NCBI RefSeq assembly: GCF_003471585.1
Contig: NZ_QRJO01000005.1
Span: 62,001-126,000 of the forward strand
DNA length: 64,000 bases
Direction of reading: 5' to 3'
From: Collinsella sp. AM18-10
GTDB taxonomy: Bacteria > Actinomycetota > Coriobacteriia > Coriobacteriales > Coriobacteriaceae
Under the pieces are notes generated by a model. It was given only the letters and a program-made list of their open reading frames with translations, made no database searches and was not told where the DNA came from. This document shows positions 32,832-41,947 of the stretch, piece by piece. Each line of letters opens with the position of its first letter. The stretch's first letter is position 1. A program made the position numbers and the translations under genes.

Positions 32832-34262
32832 TCAGGTGGTTGTCGGGACATAGGGGTAGTAGTCAAAGCGCAGTGTCATAAGCCGCTGCGGGGATTCAAT
32901 AGCCGCGGCGATGATATTGGCATCGCGGGCACGATCAAACCCTTCGAGTTCGATCTGATACGAGACGTCTTGCATAATGTCCAGACGTCGCCAGGCTAGA
33001 AGTGTGTCGCCATCGAATTCCAAGGTCTTGCCTCCGTCTGGGGCAACGGCGTATAGACGCAGTTTAGCGGTGGTTGCAGGGTCGACAACCGTGACCTTTT
33101 TAATTTCGTTTCGAGTATTCTTGGCGCCCAACAAGGTGAGCAGTGTTGGGGCCACGACCTCGCCCGATGGCAAAAAGACGACTTCGATGGATTCGGGAAA
33201 TGCGATGATGGCCGACTTGCGGACGGGCTGATTGGCGGCGGCAACTTCGATGTTTGCAGCATCGATGACCTCTGTGTGGTCGAGGGCGGCAAGCACGCAG
33301 CAGTTACCTTCATCGATCTCCTGAGGATCAGCAAGTCCCAGACTGTCCGCGAGCTCGGGATCGTTTGGACCGGTAGCGGGCTCATTCGGTGCTTCGAAAG
33401 AAGCTGGGACGCTGTTTGTCGACGACGGCGTGTCGCCCGCACCTGCTTCTTTGTCCGTGCTCTCTTCTTGTATGGTTGCGTTGATGGGTTCGTCGTTTGA
33501 GGGGAGCGTCTTGGCGTCAAGCGCGGAGGGGACAATCCCGATGGCTCCGGATCCGTTCCACTCCATCTCGAGAAGCGCCGGGTCGGCAAGAATGCGTTGC
33601 CTGCCTAGCGTGTGGGTATCGATCGCAATAGGGCCTGCCTCCGTCCCGCGCGTAAGGCTGAGCGATCCGGCCGGCTTCTCGAAATGAATGTCTGTGTCTT
33701 CGGTACTGGCGGCGTAGAACAGCAGGGATGCTTCTCCCGCCGCGATGGCATCGGTGCCCGCCTTGGTCAGCCGCAGCGATGCCGTGAATGAGAGGGTGGG
33801 CTGCACATCGTCTGCATTCGCGGCGGCGCAGCCCAGACATATACCGCCTCCTTTCTCGAAAAACGCACCGTCGAAGGCGACCTTCGCTCCGTTCGCCGAG
33901 TCATCGACCGAAGCGATATCGATGCGCAACCCCAAATCGCACGGATCGCCATCTGCATCGAGCACAATCGAGCGCCATGTGCAGACGGCGCACCCCGCCT
34001 GGGAGCCGTTTGCCTTGTTCGAACGATTGATATCCACGACTATCGAGCCGTCCGTATTACGACGAAGGCATCCCGAGGTTGAGATTGCGGCCTGTGCGAA
34101 CGAAAAACGCTTGCACGCAATGGCGCTCGACGGATTTGGTGCGGAGCTTAGGGCTGCTGGTAAGGAGTCTGCCATGACGGGAGTCGCCCAAGCGGCGACA
34201 GGCGTTCCGGTTGCGAGCGCGCCGCAGAGTGCGACGACGGGCAAAAGGTTCTTCGATGCCAT
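32832..34262 (-). CDS. Large secreted protein, last gene of surface operon
   Basis: 476 residues with a signal peptide (about 1-30, ending AAWATPVMA). The mature part has several cysteine pairs (CAVCTW, CLGCAA, NCCVLA), a Ser/Thr/Pro/Glu-rich linker around 265-320 and a C-terminal beta-rich part. No LPXTG or membrane span at the C-terminus is seen. Not recognised. Start supported by AAGGAGA. It closes a five-gene operon of one cytosolic, one membrane-anchored and three exported proteins, which suggests an envelope assembly. Confidence 0.7.
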   Translation of the reverse strand: MASKNLLPVVALCGALATGTPVAAWATPVMADSLPAALSSAPNPSSAIACKRFSFAQAAISTSGCLRRNTDGSIVVDINRSNKANGSQAGCAVCTWRSIVLDADGDPCDLGLRIDIASVDDSANGAKVAFDGAFFEKGGGICLGCAAANADDVQPTLSFTASLRLTKAGTDAIAAGEASLLFYAASTEDTDIHFEKPAGSLSLTRGTEAGPIAIDTHTLGRQRILADPALLEMEWNGSGAIGIVPSALDAKTLPSNDEPINATIQEESTDKEAGAGDTPSSTNSVPASFEAPNEPATGPNDPELADSLGLADPQEIDEGNCCVLAALDHTEVIDAANIEVAAANQPVRKSAIIAFPESIEVVFLPSGEVVAPTLLTLLGAKNTRNEIKKVTVVDPATTAKLRLYAVAPDGGKTLEFDGDTLLAWRRLDIMQDVSYQIELEGFDRARDANIIAAAIESPQRLMTLRFDYYPYVPTTT

Positions 34263-34280
34263 GGGGTCTCCTTAGCTAAT

Positions 34281-34559
34281 TTAGTGCGGCCTGTCCGTGT
34301 TTCGTTTCTGGCTGCGTTTGATGTGCAGACCGAGGCCGGCGGTTCCCGCACCTGCTGCCGTGGCGCCTGCTGCCAAGAGCCATCGTCTGTCGTCTGTCTG
34401 TGCCAACGGTTCCTTGCAGTTGCCGCGGTCGAGCTCCGAGAGGTCGACCGTCACTTGCGTGGCGGCCTGCGCCTGTTCTTGCTGGGCAAAGGCCATGGCT
34501 GGCCCAAACGCTAGGATACTGACGGCGGCCAGGGCGACGGCCTTATGCCGTGTGCGCAC
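34281..34559 (-). CDS. Small exported protein with C-terminal membrane anchor
   Basis: 92 residues if started at GTG 34559, which overlaps the end of the preceding gene by 17 nt. A signal-like segment (KAVALAAVSILAFGPAMAFA) is followed by a short polar part and a C-terminal hydrophobic stretch LLAAGATAAGAGTAGLGLHI with a basic tail. This sorting-like end without an LPXTG could anchor it in the membrane. An ATG ten codons upstream is the alternative start. Confidence 0.65.
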   Translation of the reverse strand: MRTRHKAVALAAVSILAFGPAMAFAQQEQAQAATQVTVDLSELDRGNCKEPLAQTDDRRWLLAAGATAAGAGTAGLGLHIKRSQKRNTDRPH

Positions 34560-35142
34560 CGGGCTCGACCGTCCAGGTGATCGTTGCAACCTGATCGCCT
34601 TCGCCGGTTACGCGGAAGATGTCGCGCGTGACGCGGGCGACGTTTCCGCTTGTCTTGAGCTTAATTTTGTCCGTGCCGCCGGCAATGCCCTGGTAGCCCA
34701 TGTCGAAGGCTGCATTCTTGGAAAGATCGAGGCCCGTCTCCTGCATTGCGGCGCTGGCGTTCTGGAGTGCGCCGTCGGGGCCGACCTTAAAGTCGATGGA
34801 ATTCTGCGCGGTTCCGGCCTTGGCGTCGGCGGCAATGGTCCAGGTGTTCATGGCGTCGATCTTCATGTTGGTGACATGGATGCCGTAGGCCGAATGATTG
34901 TCGATGGTGGTCGCGTCTTCTGAGGGGCCCTGAAGCGTGCCGTCGGCCTTGGCGACGAAGGGAATAACCGTCGGAACTTTGAACTCTACGTTGTCGATCT
35001 CGGTCCTGACCATTACTTTCGTGGTTCCAACGCGCCCGGCTGCCAGAGCTGGCGTCGGGGCGGCGCCCATTGCGAGCGCGAGCGCGAGCCCTGCGCCCAC
35101 GACGAGCGCTCTGGCTCCGTTCATGTTCCTGGTGATGTCCAT
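34543..35142 (-). CDS. Exported beta-rich protein
   Basis: 199 residues, AAAGGA before ATG 35142. Signal peptide about 1-34 (LVVGAGLALALAMGAAPTPA). The mature part has alternating strands such as KVMVRTEIDNVEFKVPTVIP and DKIKLKTSGNVARVTRDIF and ends in WTVEPGAHTA. It resembles secreted surface-layer or fibre-subunit proteins in fold only; family not recognised. Confidence 0.7.
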   Translation of the reverse strand: MDITRNMNGARALVVGAGLALALAMGAAPTPALAAGRVGTTKVMVRTEIDNVEFKVPTVIPFVAKADGTLQGPSEDATTIDNHSAYGIHVTNMKIDAMNTWTIAADAKAGTAQNSIDFKVGPDGALQNASAAMQETGLDLSKNAAFDMGYQGIAGGTDKIKLKTSGNVARVTRDIFRVTGEGDQVATITWTVEPGAHTA

Positions 35143-35232
35143 GGTCGTTCCTTTCTATTCGCCGCGGGCCGTCCCCGCGATGATTGGACGAATGCTGGTG
35201 AATTGCGTGCGGTGTCGCGTCGGCCGAAAAAG

Positions 35233-35742
35233 CTAGTTCTCGGCTTGCTCAACCCGTACCTTGACACGTGTCGGATTGCCGTGGCTGTCGAGGGTCTTGG
35301 CATCGAGTGCCTGGATCTCGATGTATGCCTCGCCTTCTTTGATGTCGCCGGCGGGGCACGTCTCGATTGTCTTGCCGGTCTCGACCACACCGGATTCGTA
35401 CATGGTCTCGTCGTTTTGGATGACGCGGAATCGCTGGGGAAATTTATTGTCTTGGACGTTTTGCACGTTGACGCGCAGCTTGCCGTCCTCCTGTAGCTGA
35501 GCGACCGGCGCGACCGAAATCGTCATCATGTTGTCGCGGACGATGGCATCGAGCTCATCTTGGATTTCCTGACGCGTTTTGCCCCCGGCCGTCGTGACTG
35601 AGGCGCCCGCTTCGGGCACGGGCTGCGACTGCCAGGCGTATAGCCCTACGGCGATGAGGGCGCAGGCGATAGCCAGGCAGACAACGACGAGTTTCTTGCG
35701 ACGCCCCAGTCCTGCGAGGCGGGGCGGCTTCTTCGCACTCAT
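35233..35742 (-). CDS. Single-span membrane protein of surface operon
   Basis: 169 residues: a basic N-terminus (MSAKKPPRLAGLGRRKK), a membrane helix at about 18-37, then an exported beta-rich domain (TISVAPVAQLQEDGKLRVNV, FRVIQNDETMYESGVVE). Its ATG overlaps the stop of the preceding gene. The domain resembles the exported parts of surface-assembly accessory proteins, but I cannot name the family. Confidence 0.72.
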   Translation of the reverse strand: MSAKKPPRLAGLGRRKKLVVVCLAIACALIAVGLYAWQSQPVPEAGASVTTAGGKTRQEIQDELDAIVRDNMMTISVAPVAQLQEDGKLRVNVQNVQDNKFPQRFRVIQNDETMYESGVVETGKTIETCPAGDIKEGEAYIEIQALDAKTLDSHGNPTRVKVRVEQAEN

Positions 35743-36035
35743 GCGGCGTCCTTGGTGGTGTAGACACGTGCGAACGTGGACGGGTCCGCTCCAAAGAGCA
35801 TGTGAAGCATCAGGCGGCGCGAGTAGATGAGCTCGTCAAAGTCGTGAGGGAGCTCGATGTCGTGGATACGCGCGATGTGGTGGGCGAGCGCCGAGAACGA
35901 CTCGGGGTCGCAGATAACATCGGTGGTGACGTGGTAGACCGCCGTATCGGGGAACGCCTCTTCGTCGAAAGGCAGGAGATAGGGATCGTCGTCGACCTCG
36001 ATGGCGACGCCGTACTGGGGCCAGTAATATGCCAT
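35739..36035 (-). CDS. Small cytosolic protein, first gene of surface operon
   Basis: 98 residues, GGGAGG upstream of ATG 36035. Acidic, aromatic-rich (MAYYWPQYGVAIEVDDDPYL), no membrane span. Parts such as HHIARIHDIELPHDFDEL look alpha helical. Overlaps the next gene by 4 nt. Function unknown. A hairpin (36056-36081) sits in its leader. Confidence 0.68.
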   Translation of the reverse strand: MAYYWPQYGVAIEVDDDPYLLPFDEEAFPDTAVYHVTTDVICDPESFSALAHHIARIHDIELPHDFDELIYSRRLMLHMLFGADPSTFARVYTTKDAA

Positions 36036-36055
36036 GGGAACCTCCCTGCTTCTGG

Positions 36056-36081
36056 GGCCAAAACTTCTATCGGTTTTGGCC
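36056..36081 (-). other. Leader hairpin of surface operon
   Basis: GGCCAAAAC and GTTTTGGCC form a perfect 9-bp stem around an 8-nt loop, about 20 nt before the first start codon on the minus strand. Attenuation or translation control is possible. Confidence 0.55.
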
Positions 36082-36108
36082 GTCGACGCCGACCGTATCA
36101 GCCGCTAC

Positions 36109-36145
36109 TTGACCAATTTCTGACCAAATGCTTGACGGATTGACA
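36109..36145. repeat. Closely spaced TGAC repeats in divergent promoter region
   Basis: TTGACC (36109), CTGACC (36120), TTGACG (36132) and TTGACA (36140) follow one another within 37 bp in the 345-bp gap between the surface operon and the lactate dehydrogenase operon. Possible operator array; nothing else is evident in the gap apart from the leader hairpin. Confidence 0.35.
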
Positions 36146-36380
36146 TCTCCGCAGGTAAAAGGTGGAAAAATTACTTCAACTTTTTTCGAGCGACAATCGA
36201 GCGGTCGGCGACGGCGGGGCGATATGTGTCAAAAGCATCGTCTGCCGAGGAAGCCTTGCCGTTCGCCGAATTGCACAAACGTAAAAATCGCCAATTATGG
36301 AGACGGTCTCGAACACGTCGACGAAACGATGCGGTAACATCTCCCTGCAAACACTGTAGTTAGCTAAAGGGGGAGTTCGC

Positions 36381-37982
36381 GTGTCTGCAACCATTAAACC
36401 CTTCACCGATGCGTTCGAAGAGTATGGCCGCGATGAATCTCGTGCATCGGGCGAAGCATCGAGCATCTCGTTTCCGACAACGGAAGACGAGGTCCGTGCC
36501 ATTTTGGAAACGCTCCATGCCGAGCGTGTCCCGGTAACGGTTCAGGGCGCCCGAACCGGCCTTGCCGCCGGTGCCGTGCCCCACGGTGGGCATATCCTCA
36601 ATACTTCCCGTATGAATCGCTACTTGGGCCTTCGCCGCGATGAACAAGGCCAATTTCTGCTGCGCGTGGAGCCGGGCGTTGTGCTCTCGGAGCTGCGTAA
36701 GCAGCTGAGCAAGAAGGTACTGCCGACCGCTGGTTGGGACCAGGCATCGCTTGAGGCCTACGAGGAGTTCCAAGAGTCCCCCGAGCAGTTCTTTCCCACC
36801 GATCCCACCGAGGCATCTGCCTGTCTGGGTGGCATGGCGGCATGCAACGCCTCCGGCGCCCGCAGCTACGCTTACGGCCCCATGCGCCCGCATATCACGG
36901 GACTCCACGTCGCGCTGGCTGATGGCGATTTGCTTGAGCTTCAGCGCGGCGAGGCTTTTGCCCAGGGCCGCCACCTGTCGCTCGTGACGGCAGAGGGTCA
37001 TACATTCGAGCTTGATCTTCCTGACTACACCATGCCCAAGACCAAAAATGCCTCGGGGTATTTTGTTGCGGACGATATGGACGCCATCGATCTTTTTATC
37101 GGTGCGTGCGGCACGCTCGGCGTCATTACCGAGCTCGAGATCGCCCTGCAGGCGGCACCTTCGGTCGTATGGGGTATGAGTTGCTTTTTCGATAGTGAAG
37201 ACAAGGCCGTGTCCTTTACCGATTCCGTGCGTCCCGTGCTGTCCCATGCCGCCGCTATTGAGTATTTCGATGCTGGCGCCCTGGATATCCTGCGTCGCCA
37301 GCGCGAGCAGTCGACAGCGTTTGCCTCGCTGCCGGCGCTCGACGACGAGGCAAAGGTCTGTGTCTACGTGGAGCTCGACTGCGATGACGAGGCGCAGGCG
37401 ACCGAGGAGCTGTACCGCCTGGGATGGGTGCTGGAGTTTGCGGGCGGCCGCGACGATGCGACATGGGTCGCCCGCACCGAAGTCGATCGCGAGTGCCAGC
37501 GGTTCTTCCGCCACGCGGTCCCCGAGAGCGTCAATATGCTCATTGACGAGCGTCGCCGCATCGACCCCACCATTACCAAGCTGGGCTCGGACATGTCGGT
37601 GCCCAACGCACGCTTGGACGATGTCATCGGCCTTTATCGCCGCACGTTAGCCGAAAGTGGGCTTGAATCTGCTGCCTGGGGGCACATCGGTAACAACCAT
37701 CTGCATGTGAACATCCTGCCGCGCGACGCGCAGGACTACCGTCGCGGTGGCGAGCTGTTTGCCCAGTGGGCTGCGGAGGTAACGGCTATGGGCGGTGCCG
37801 TTTCTGCCGAGCACGGCGTCGGCAAGATCAAGGCGGGCTTCTTAGAGACGATGTACGGTCACGAGGCCATGGTCGAGTCGGCGCGGCTCAAGCTCCAGCT
37901 CGATCCCGACGGGCAGCTGGGTCGCGGCAACCTGTTTTCGGAGAAGCTCTTGGATGAGCTCGTCCAGAAAGGGGGCGCGTGA
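36381..37982 (+). CDS. FAD-linked lactate dehydrogenase (GlcD/LctD-like)
   Basis: 533 residues from GTG 36381 with AAAGGGGGAG upstream. FAD-binding type 4 domain: VTVQGARTGLAAGAVPHGG, FFPTDPTEASACLGGMAACN and GACGTLGVITELEIA. The C-terminal cap has the metal-ligand segment WGHIGNNHLHVNILP and SAEHGVGKIK, as in glycolate/D-lactate dehydrogenases. Directly followed by etfB and a ferredoxin-fused etfA, the gene set of the electron-bifurcating lactate dehydrogenase of Acetobacterium, so it probably oxidises lactate with NAD+ while consuming reduced ferredoxin. Confidence 0.88.
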   Translation: MSATIKPFTDAFEEYGRDESRASGEASSISFPTTEDEVRAILETLHAERVPVTVQGARTGLAAGAVPHGGHILNTSRMNRYLGLRRDEQGQFLLRVEPGVVLSELRKQLSKKVLPTAGWDQASLEAYEEFQESPEQFFPTDPTEASACLGGMAACNASGARSYAYGPMRPHITGLHVALADGDLLELQRGEAFAQGRHLSLVTAEGHTFELDLPDYTMPKTKNASGYFVADDMDAIDLFIGACGTLGVITELEIALQAAPSVVWGMSCFFDSEDKAVSFTDSVRPVLSHAAAIEYFDAGALDILRRQREQSTAFASLPALDDEAKVCVYVELDCDDEAQATEELYRLGWVLEFAGGRDDATWVARTEVDRECQRFFRHAVPESVNMLIDERRRIDPTITKLGSDMSVPNARLDDVIGLYRRTLAESGLESAAWGHIGNNHLHVNILPRDAQDYRRGGELFAQWAAEVTAMGGAVSAEHGVGKIKAGFLETMYGHEAMVESARLKLQLDPDGQLGRGNLFSEKLLDELVQKGGA

Positions 37983-37984
37983 AG

Positions 37985-38800
37985 ATGAGCGATTTCCATA
38001 TGGTGGTGTGCGTCAAGGCCGTGCCGGGCAGCACCGAGGTCAAGATGGACCCCAAGACCAATACCATCGTGCGCGATGGCAAGCAGGCGGTCATTAATCC
38101 CTTTGATGCGAGCGCTTTGGAATGCGCGCTGGCGCTGAAGGACGACTTTATCGGCTTTGGCATGGATGTGCGCGTGACGGTGGTGTCGATGGGCATCCCC
38201 GCGACCGAGTCGCTGCTGCGCGACTGCATCGCTCGAGGCGCCGACGACGCGCTGCTGCTGACCGATCGCGCCTTTGCAGGTGCCGATACCCTGGCGACCA
38301 CCTATGCTCTCAAATGCGGCATCGAGGCACTCGACGAGGACTTCGACCTGCTCATCTGCGGCAAGATGGCGGTGGATGGCGATACGGCCCAGATTGGTCC
38401 CGAGCTTGCCGGTGCCTTTGAGATTCCCTGCGTGACCGACGTGAGCTGCGTGCAAAGCGCGGGCTTTACGACGTGTGGCTCGCTGGCGCTCGTTCACGGA
38501 TGCGATGCCGGCGAGGAGACGGTGTGTCTTGAGATGCCGTGCGCGATGACGACTGCCAAGGAGATTGGCCAGTTGCGTATGCCGAGTATTACCGGTATTC
38601 GCGCGGCGGAGGAGGCGGACGTGCGCGTGGTCAGTGCCGCCGACGTGAACGCCGACCCCGCGCGTTGCGGTCTTGCCGGATCACCGACGCAGGTCGTGCG
38701 CTCGTTTGTGCCCGACCGTGACCAAACGTGCGAGGCCGTTGAGGGAACGGCGTCCGAGCAGGCGGTAAAACTTGCCAAGATTATTGAGGGGATGGCATAG
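37985..38800 (+). CDS. etfB: Electron transfer flavoprotein beta subunit
   Basis: 271 residues from ATG 37985 (a GTG two codons upstream overlaps the previous stop). N-terminus MSDFHMVVCVKAVPGSTEVK is typical EtfB, with NPFDASALECALALKD and the AMP/FAD-binding segment ICGKMAVDGDTAQIGPELAG. Partner of the ferredoxin-EtfA encoded next, without gap. In bifurcating Etf this subunit binds the FAD that splits electrons between NAD+ and ferredoxin. Confidence 0.93.
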   Translation: MSDFHMVVCVKAVPGSTEVKMDPKTNTIVRDGKQAVINPFDASALECALALKDDFIGFGMDVRVTVVSMGIPATESLLRDCIARGADDALLLTDRAFAGADTLATTYALKCGIEALDEDFDLLICGKMAVDGDTAQIGPELAGAFEIPCVTDVSCVQSAGFTTCGSLALVHGCDAGEETVCLEMPCAMTTAKEIGQLRMPSITGIRAAEEADVRVVSAADVNADPARCGLAGSPTQVVRSFVPDRDQTCEAVEGTASEQAVKLAKIIEGMA

Positions 38801-40006
38801 ATGAGCGGGCTGATTATCGATAGCGAAGCCTGTATCGGCTGCGGTCGCTGCGTTCGCGCCTGCGCCTCGGGCGGCATTGTGGTGGAGGGTGAGCGCCCCA
38901 ATCGCTGTGCCCGCGTAACCGACGGCTGTATCCTGTGCGGTGGGTGCGTCGACGCCTGCCCCGTCAACGCCATCTCGATTGAGCGCGACGAGGCCGCCGG
39001 CGCGGCAGACCTTGACGCATATCGAGACATCTGGATCTTCGTGCAGACTGACGAGCACGATGCCGTTGCATCCGTGGCCTTCGAGCTCATGGGCAAGGGG
39101 CGCGAGCTTGCCGATGCCCGCGGCTGCCGTCTGGTGGCACTGGTCGGCATGAGCCCCGAGGGCTCACTCGGGGACCTGGAGCATCTGATTTGCGCCGGTG
39201 CGGACGAAGTTCTGGTCTGTCGTGACGAGCGCCTGCGTCAGAACGACGTGGAGGTCTACGCTCGCTTGATCTGCGATTTGGTAGCCGAGCGCAAACCCGA
39301 GGCCATCCTATACGGTGCGACCGCTTTTGGCCGCGAACTGGCACCCGGCGTTGCCGTGCGCTTGCAGACGGGCCTTACGGCTGACTGCACCGTACTTTCG
39401 ATGGATACGGAGACGGGACTGCTGCAACAGACGCGTCCGGCGTTTGGCGGCAACCTGATGGCCACCATCGTCTGCCCCAATCATCGTCCCCAGATGGCAA
39501 CGGTTCGTCCCGGCATCTTTAAGGCACCCGACTTTGACTACGGCCGTTCCGGTACGATTACCCAGGTATCGCTTGCGGAAGACGCCAAGGCCCGTGTCGA
39601 GATCTCGATTCCCGCCGAGGAGTGGGGACAGCAGGCCTCAATTGCCGATGCCGAGCGCCTGGTCGTGGTGGGTCGCGGCATTGGCTCCAAGAAAAACCTG
39701 CCGCTGATGCGAAAGCTCGCCGAGGCTCTGGGAGCCGAGCTTGGCTGCACGCGACCTGTCGTGGAGGCCGGCTGGTTGGAGTATCGCCATCAGATTGGCC
39801 AGACGGGCGTATCGGTTTCCCCTAAACTTCTCGTGAGTATCGGTGTTTCGGGCGCCATCCAGCATCTTGCCGGTATCGGTGGGGCGGAGTGCATTATCGC
39901 CATCAACGAGGACCCGGATGCCCCCATCTTTGGTGCTGCCCAGTACAAGGTTGTCGGCGATGCCGTCGAGGTCGTCGAGGAGCTGCTGGCCCAGCTTGAG
40001 CGCTAG
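38801..40006 (+). CDS. etfA: Electron transfer flavoprotein alpha subunit with N-terminal ferredoxin domain
   Basis: 401 residues. Residues 1-65 carry two [4Fe-4S] motifs (CIGCGRCVRACASG and CILCGGCVDACPVNA). From about 75 the EtfA fold follows, with the FAD-binding C-terminal segment VVGRGIGSKKNLPLM, HQIGQTGVSVSPKLLVSIGV and IIAINEDPDAPIFGAAQYKVVG. The ferredoxin fusion is as in LctC of Acetobacterium woodii and supports ferredoxin-linked lactate oxidation. Its stop shares CTAG with the stop of the convergent HD gene. Confidence 0.94.
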   Translation: MSGLIIDSEACIGCGRCVRACASGGIVVEGERPNRCARVTDGCILCGGCVDACPVNAISIERDEAAGAADLDAYRDIWIFVQTDEHDAVASVAFELMGKGRELADARGCRLVALVGMSPEGSLGDLEHLICAGADEVLVCRDERLRQNDVEVYARLICDLVAERKPEAILYGATAFGRELAPGVAVRLQTGLTADCTVLSMDTETGLLQQTRPAFGGNLMATIVCPNHRPQMATVRPGIFKAPDFDYGRSGTITQVSLAEDAKARVEISIPAEEWGQQASIADAERLVVVGRGIGSKKNLPLMRKLAEALGAELGCTRPVVEAGWLEYRHQIGQTGVSVSPKLLVSIGVSGAIQHLAGIGGAECIIAINEDPDAPIFGAAQYKVVGDAVEVVEELLAQLER

Positions 40007-40815
40007 GCGCGCGCCAGCCAGTCGCGCATCTCGCCCTTCAGGCGCTCCCAGGTCGCTTGCGTGGCGGGATCGGTAAAGGGGCACGTAATGCCAAAGGGCG
40101 CGTCGAGCAGGCGGTAGATATCACCCTGCTCGCGCGCCAGCGCGCGGCTTGCTGGATAGACGAGCTCAAACATAAAGCAGATGAGTCCCACCAGGTAGTC
40201 TGCGGGCTCGTCGCGTTCGTCGCGTGCAACGCAGCGGTGCTCGTCAAAGGCGGTAAGCGCCGGTGTCGAGAAGCGGCTGGCGAGAAACGTGTTCTCATCC
40301 ACCTTGAGGATGGTGTCGACGGTGCTGTCGGCGATGGTGCGCATAATGTCGATCTTGTCGCCATCGCGTACGATATCGCAGAAGCACCGTGTTCGCTCGT
40401 CGAGTTGTGCCGGCAGGCGAAAGTCACTGTGATAGGCGATGCTCGCGCGGATGAGCTCGTCGTGCTCTTCGGTCTCGATAAAATCTCGGATGTTTGTTGT
40501 GACAGGCGCGTCGTCGGGGTTCTCGCCAAAGAGGACCCCGACGCCCAACGCCGCATGGCTCATGCTTTCGGCATCCTTAAACGTATCCCAGCGTCGCAGC
40601 TGCTCAAAGCGGCCCATATCGTGTAGCAGGCCGCAAAGCCATGCCAGGTCAATATCTTCTGACGACCAGCCCTGTTCGTGTGCCACGGCATCGCATGCCT
40701 CGGCAACGTGGTACGTATGCTCGATTTTGAGCGCGATGCGTGGGTTAGTGGCGTCGTAGGCATCGGTGTAGCTTTTGAAGGCCGCGCGCGCCCGGTCTCG
40801 ATCGATAGCTGTCAT
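40003..40815 (-). CDS. HD-domain phosphohydrolase
   Basis: 270 residues. HD motif: H at KIEHTYHVAE, then LCGLLHDMGRFEQ (HD pair), AIAYHSDFR-like third histidine and RDGDKIDIMRT with the final aspartate. This pattern is that of metal-dependent HD hydrolases acting on nucleotides or phosphate esters. Convergent with etfA, with a 4-nt overlap of stop codons and no terminator between. Confidence 0.88.
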   Translation of the reverse strand: MTAIDRDRARAAFKSYTDAYDATNPRIALKIEHTYHVAEACDAVAHEQGWSSEDIDLAWLCGLLHDMGRFEQLRRWDTFKDAESMSHAALGVGVLFGENPDDAPVTTNIRDFIETEEHDELIRASIAYHSDFRLPAQLDERTRCFCDIVRDGDKIDIMRTIADSTVDTILKVDENTFLASRFSTPALTAFDEHRCVARDERDEPADYLVGLICFMFELVYPASRALAREQGDIYRLLDAPFGITCPFTDPATQATWERLKGEMRDWLARA

Positions 40816-40941
40816 AATGACTTCCTAAAAAGTTGTGTCTTTCGATCCGGTGGCAATTGTAGGTGAACTCGGTTGCTGTCGGATAATGATTCTGCCGTAT
40901 CGCTACATGCGGCTCGGAGACCTTGTCAGGATGAGAAGCGT

Positions 40942-41634
40942 ATGGTGCTCAAAATCGTTAGAACCGTCTGGCCGGTGATGCTTACCTATGTTGCAATAGG
41001 CGCGCCGTGCGGAATGATCATGGGGCAGACGGGAATGGAACCCTGGATGGTCTTTGCCCTGAGCAGCACGTTTGTGACGGGCAGCGGCCAGTTTATGATC
41101 TGCAACCTGTGGCTGGCGGGCGTGCCTGCAGCATCGATCGTCGCGAGCGTTGCTGCCATCTCCTCGCGCTTTGCGCTTTACTCGGCATCGATCGCGCCGC
41201 ATCTGACGGGTGCCTCGAAGCGTCAGACGCTGGCTGTTGCCGCGACACTTACCGAGGAGGCATATGGCATCTCGCTTGCCAAGTTGGTTGAAGGGGAGGA
41301 TTGGGGCCCGCGCGAGTCCTTTGTGCTCAACGTGATTCTCATCGCAACATGGGGCGTTTCGTGTACGATGGGCGCCATCGTCGGCGCCGTTGTCGATGTT
41401 CCCACCGCCATTGCAGCCTTTGTCTGCACCTCGCTCTTTATCTGCCTGCTCTTTTCGCAGCGGCTGTCGCGCGGCAACGTTGTCGCGGCGGTTTCGGGCG
41501 CGGTGTCCGTCGCCGTATGCAAGTTCTTGGGCCTCACGAATATTGCCGTGCCGGCAAGCGTCGTGGCCGGCATGGCCATTGCGTTGGCGTGCGATGCTGT
41601 ATTTGACGGAAGAGGTGCCCGCGATGCCCGTTAA
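40942..41634 (+). CDS. azlC: Branched-chain amino acid exporter large subunit
   Basis: 230 residues from ATG 40942. Multiple helices with AzlC marks: AIGAPCGMIMGQTGMEPW, STFVTGSGQFM, SSRFALYSASIAPHL and TEEAYGISL. With AzlD, encoded next with an 11-nt overlap, it exports branched-chain amino acids or analogues. The genome also has a Liv importer in this window. Confidence 0.92.
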   Translation: MVLKIVRTVWPVMLTYVAIGAPCGMIMGQTGMEPWMVFALSSTFVTGSGQFMICNLWLAGVPAASIVASVAAISSRFALYSASIAPHLTGASKRQTLAVAATLTEEAYGISLAKLVEGEDWGPRESFVLNVILIATWGVSCTMGAIVGAVVDVPTAIAAFVCTSLFICLLFSQRLSRGNVVAAVSGAVSVAVCKFLGLTNIAVPASVVAGMAIALACDAVFDGRGARDAR

Positions 41635-41947
41635 CGAGTTCTTGGTTCTGTGGCTGTCGTCGTGGGCTGCTATCGCGTTCTTTCGCATCGCGCCGGCGTT
41701 CGCCTTGCGCGGGCGGACCCTGTCGCCCCGCATTACCGAGGCCCTGGGCTATATCCCGCCCGCCGCCTTTGCCGCGCTGGTCGCCAACGACTTGGTGAGC
41801 CCCGGCGCGTTCGACGCGGGACTCTGGCCTGCCTTGGCTCCCTGGATTGCGGCCGCCGGCGTCGTGGTCGTGGCGGTCAAGACAAAATCGATGCTGTGGT
41901 GCTGCGTCTCGGGCATCGTACTCTATATTGTCTTGAGCCTTATATAG
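41624..41947 (+). CDS. azlD: Branched-chain amino acid exporter small subunit
   Basis: 107 residues, three or four hydrophobic helices (EFLVLWLSSWAAIAFFRIAP, IPPAAFAALVANDLV, GIVLYIVLSLI). The AzlD-type segment RTLSPRITEALGYIPPAAFA is present. Overlap with azlC implies translational coupling. Confidence 0.9.
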   Translation: MPVNEFLVLWLSSWAAIAFFRIAPAFALRGRTLSPRITEALGYIPPAAFAALVANDLVSPGAFDAGLWPALAPWIAAAGVVVVAVKTKSMLWCCVSGIVLYIVLSLI

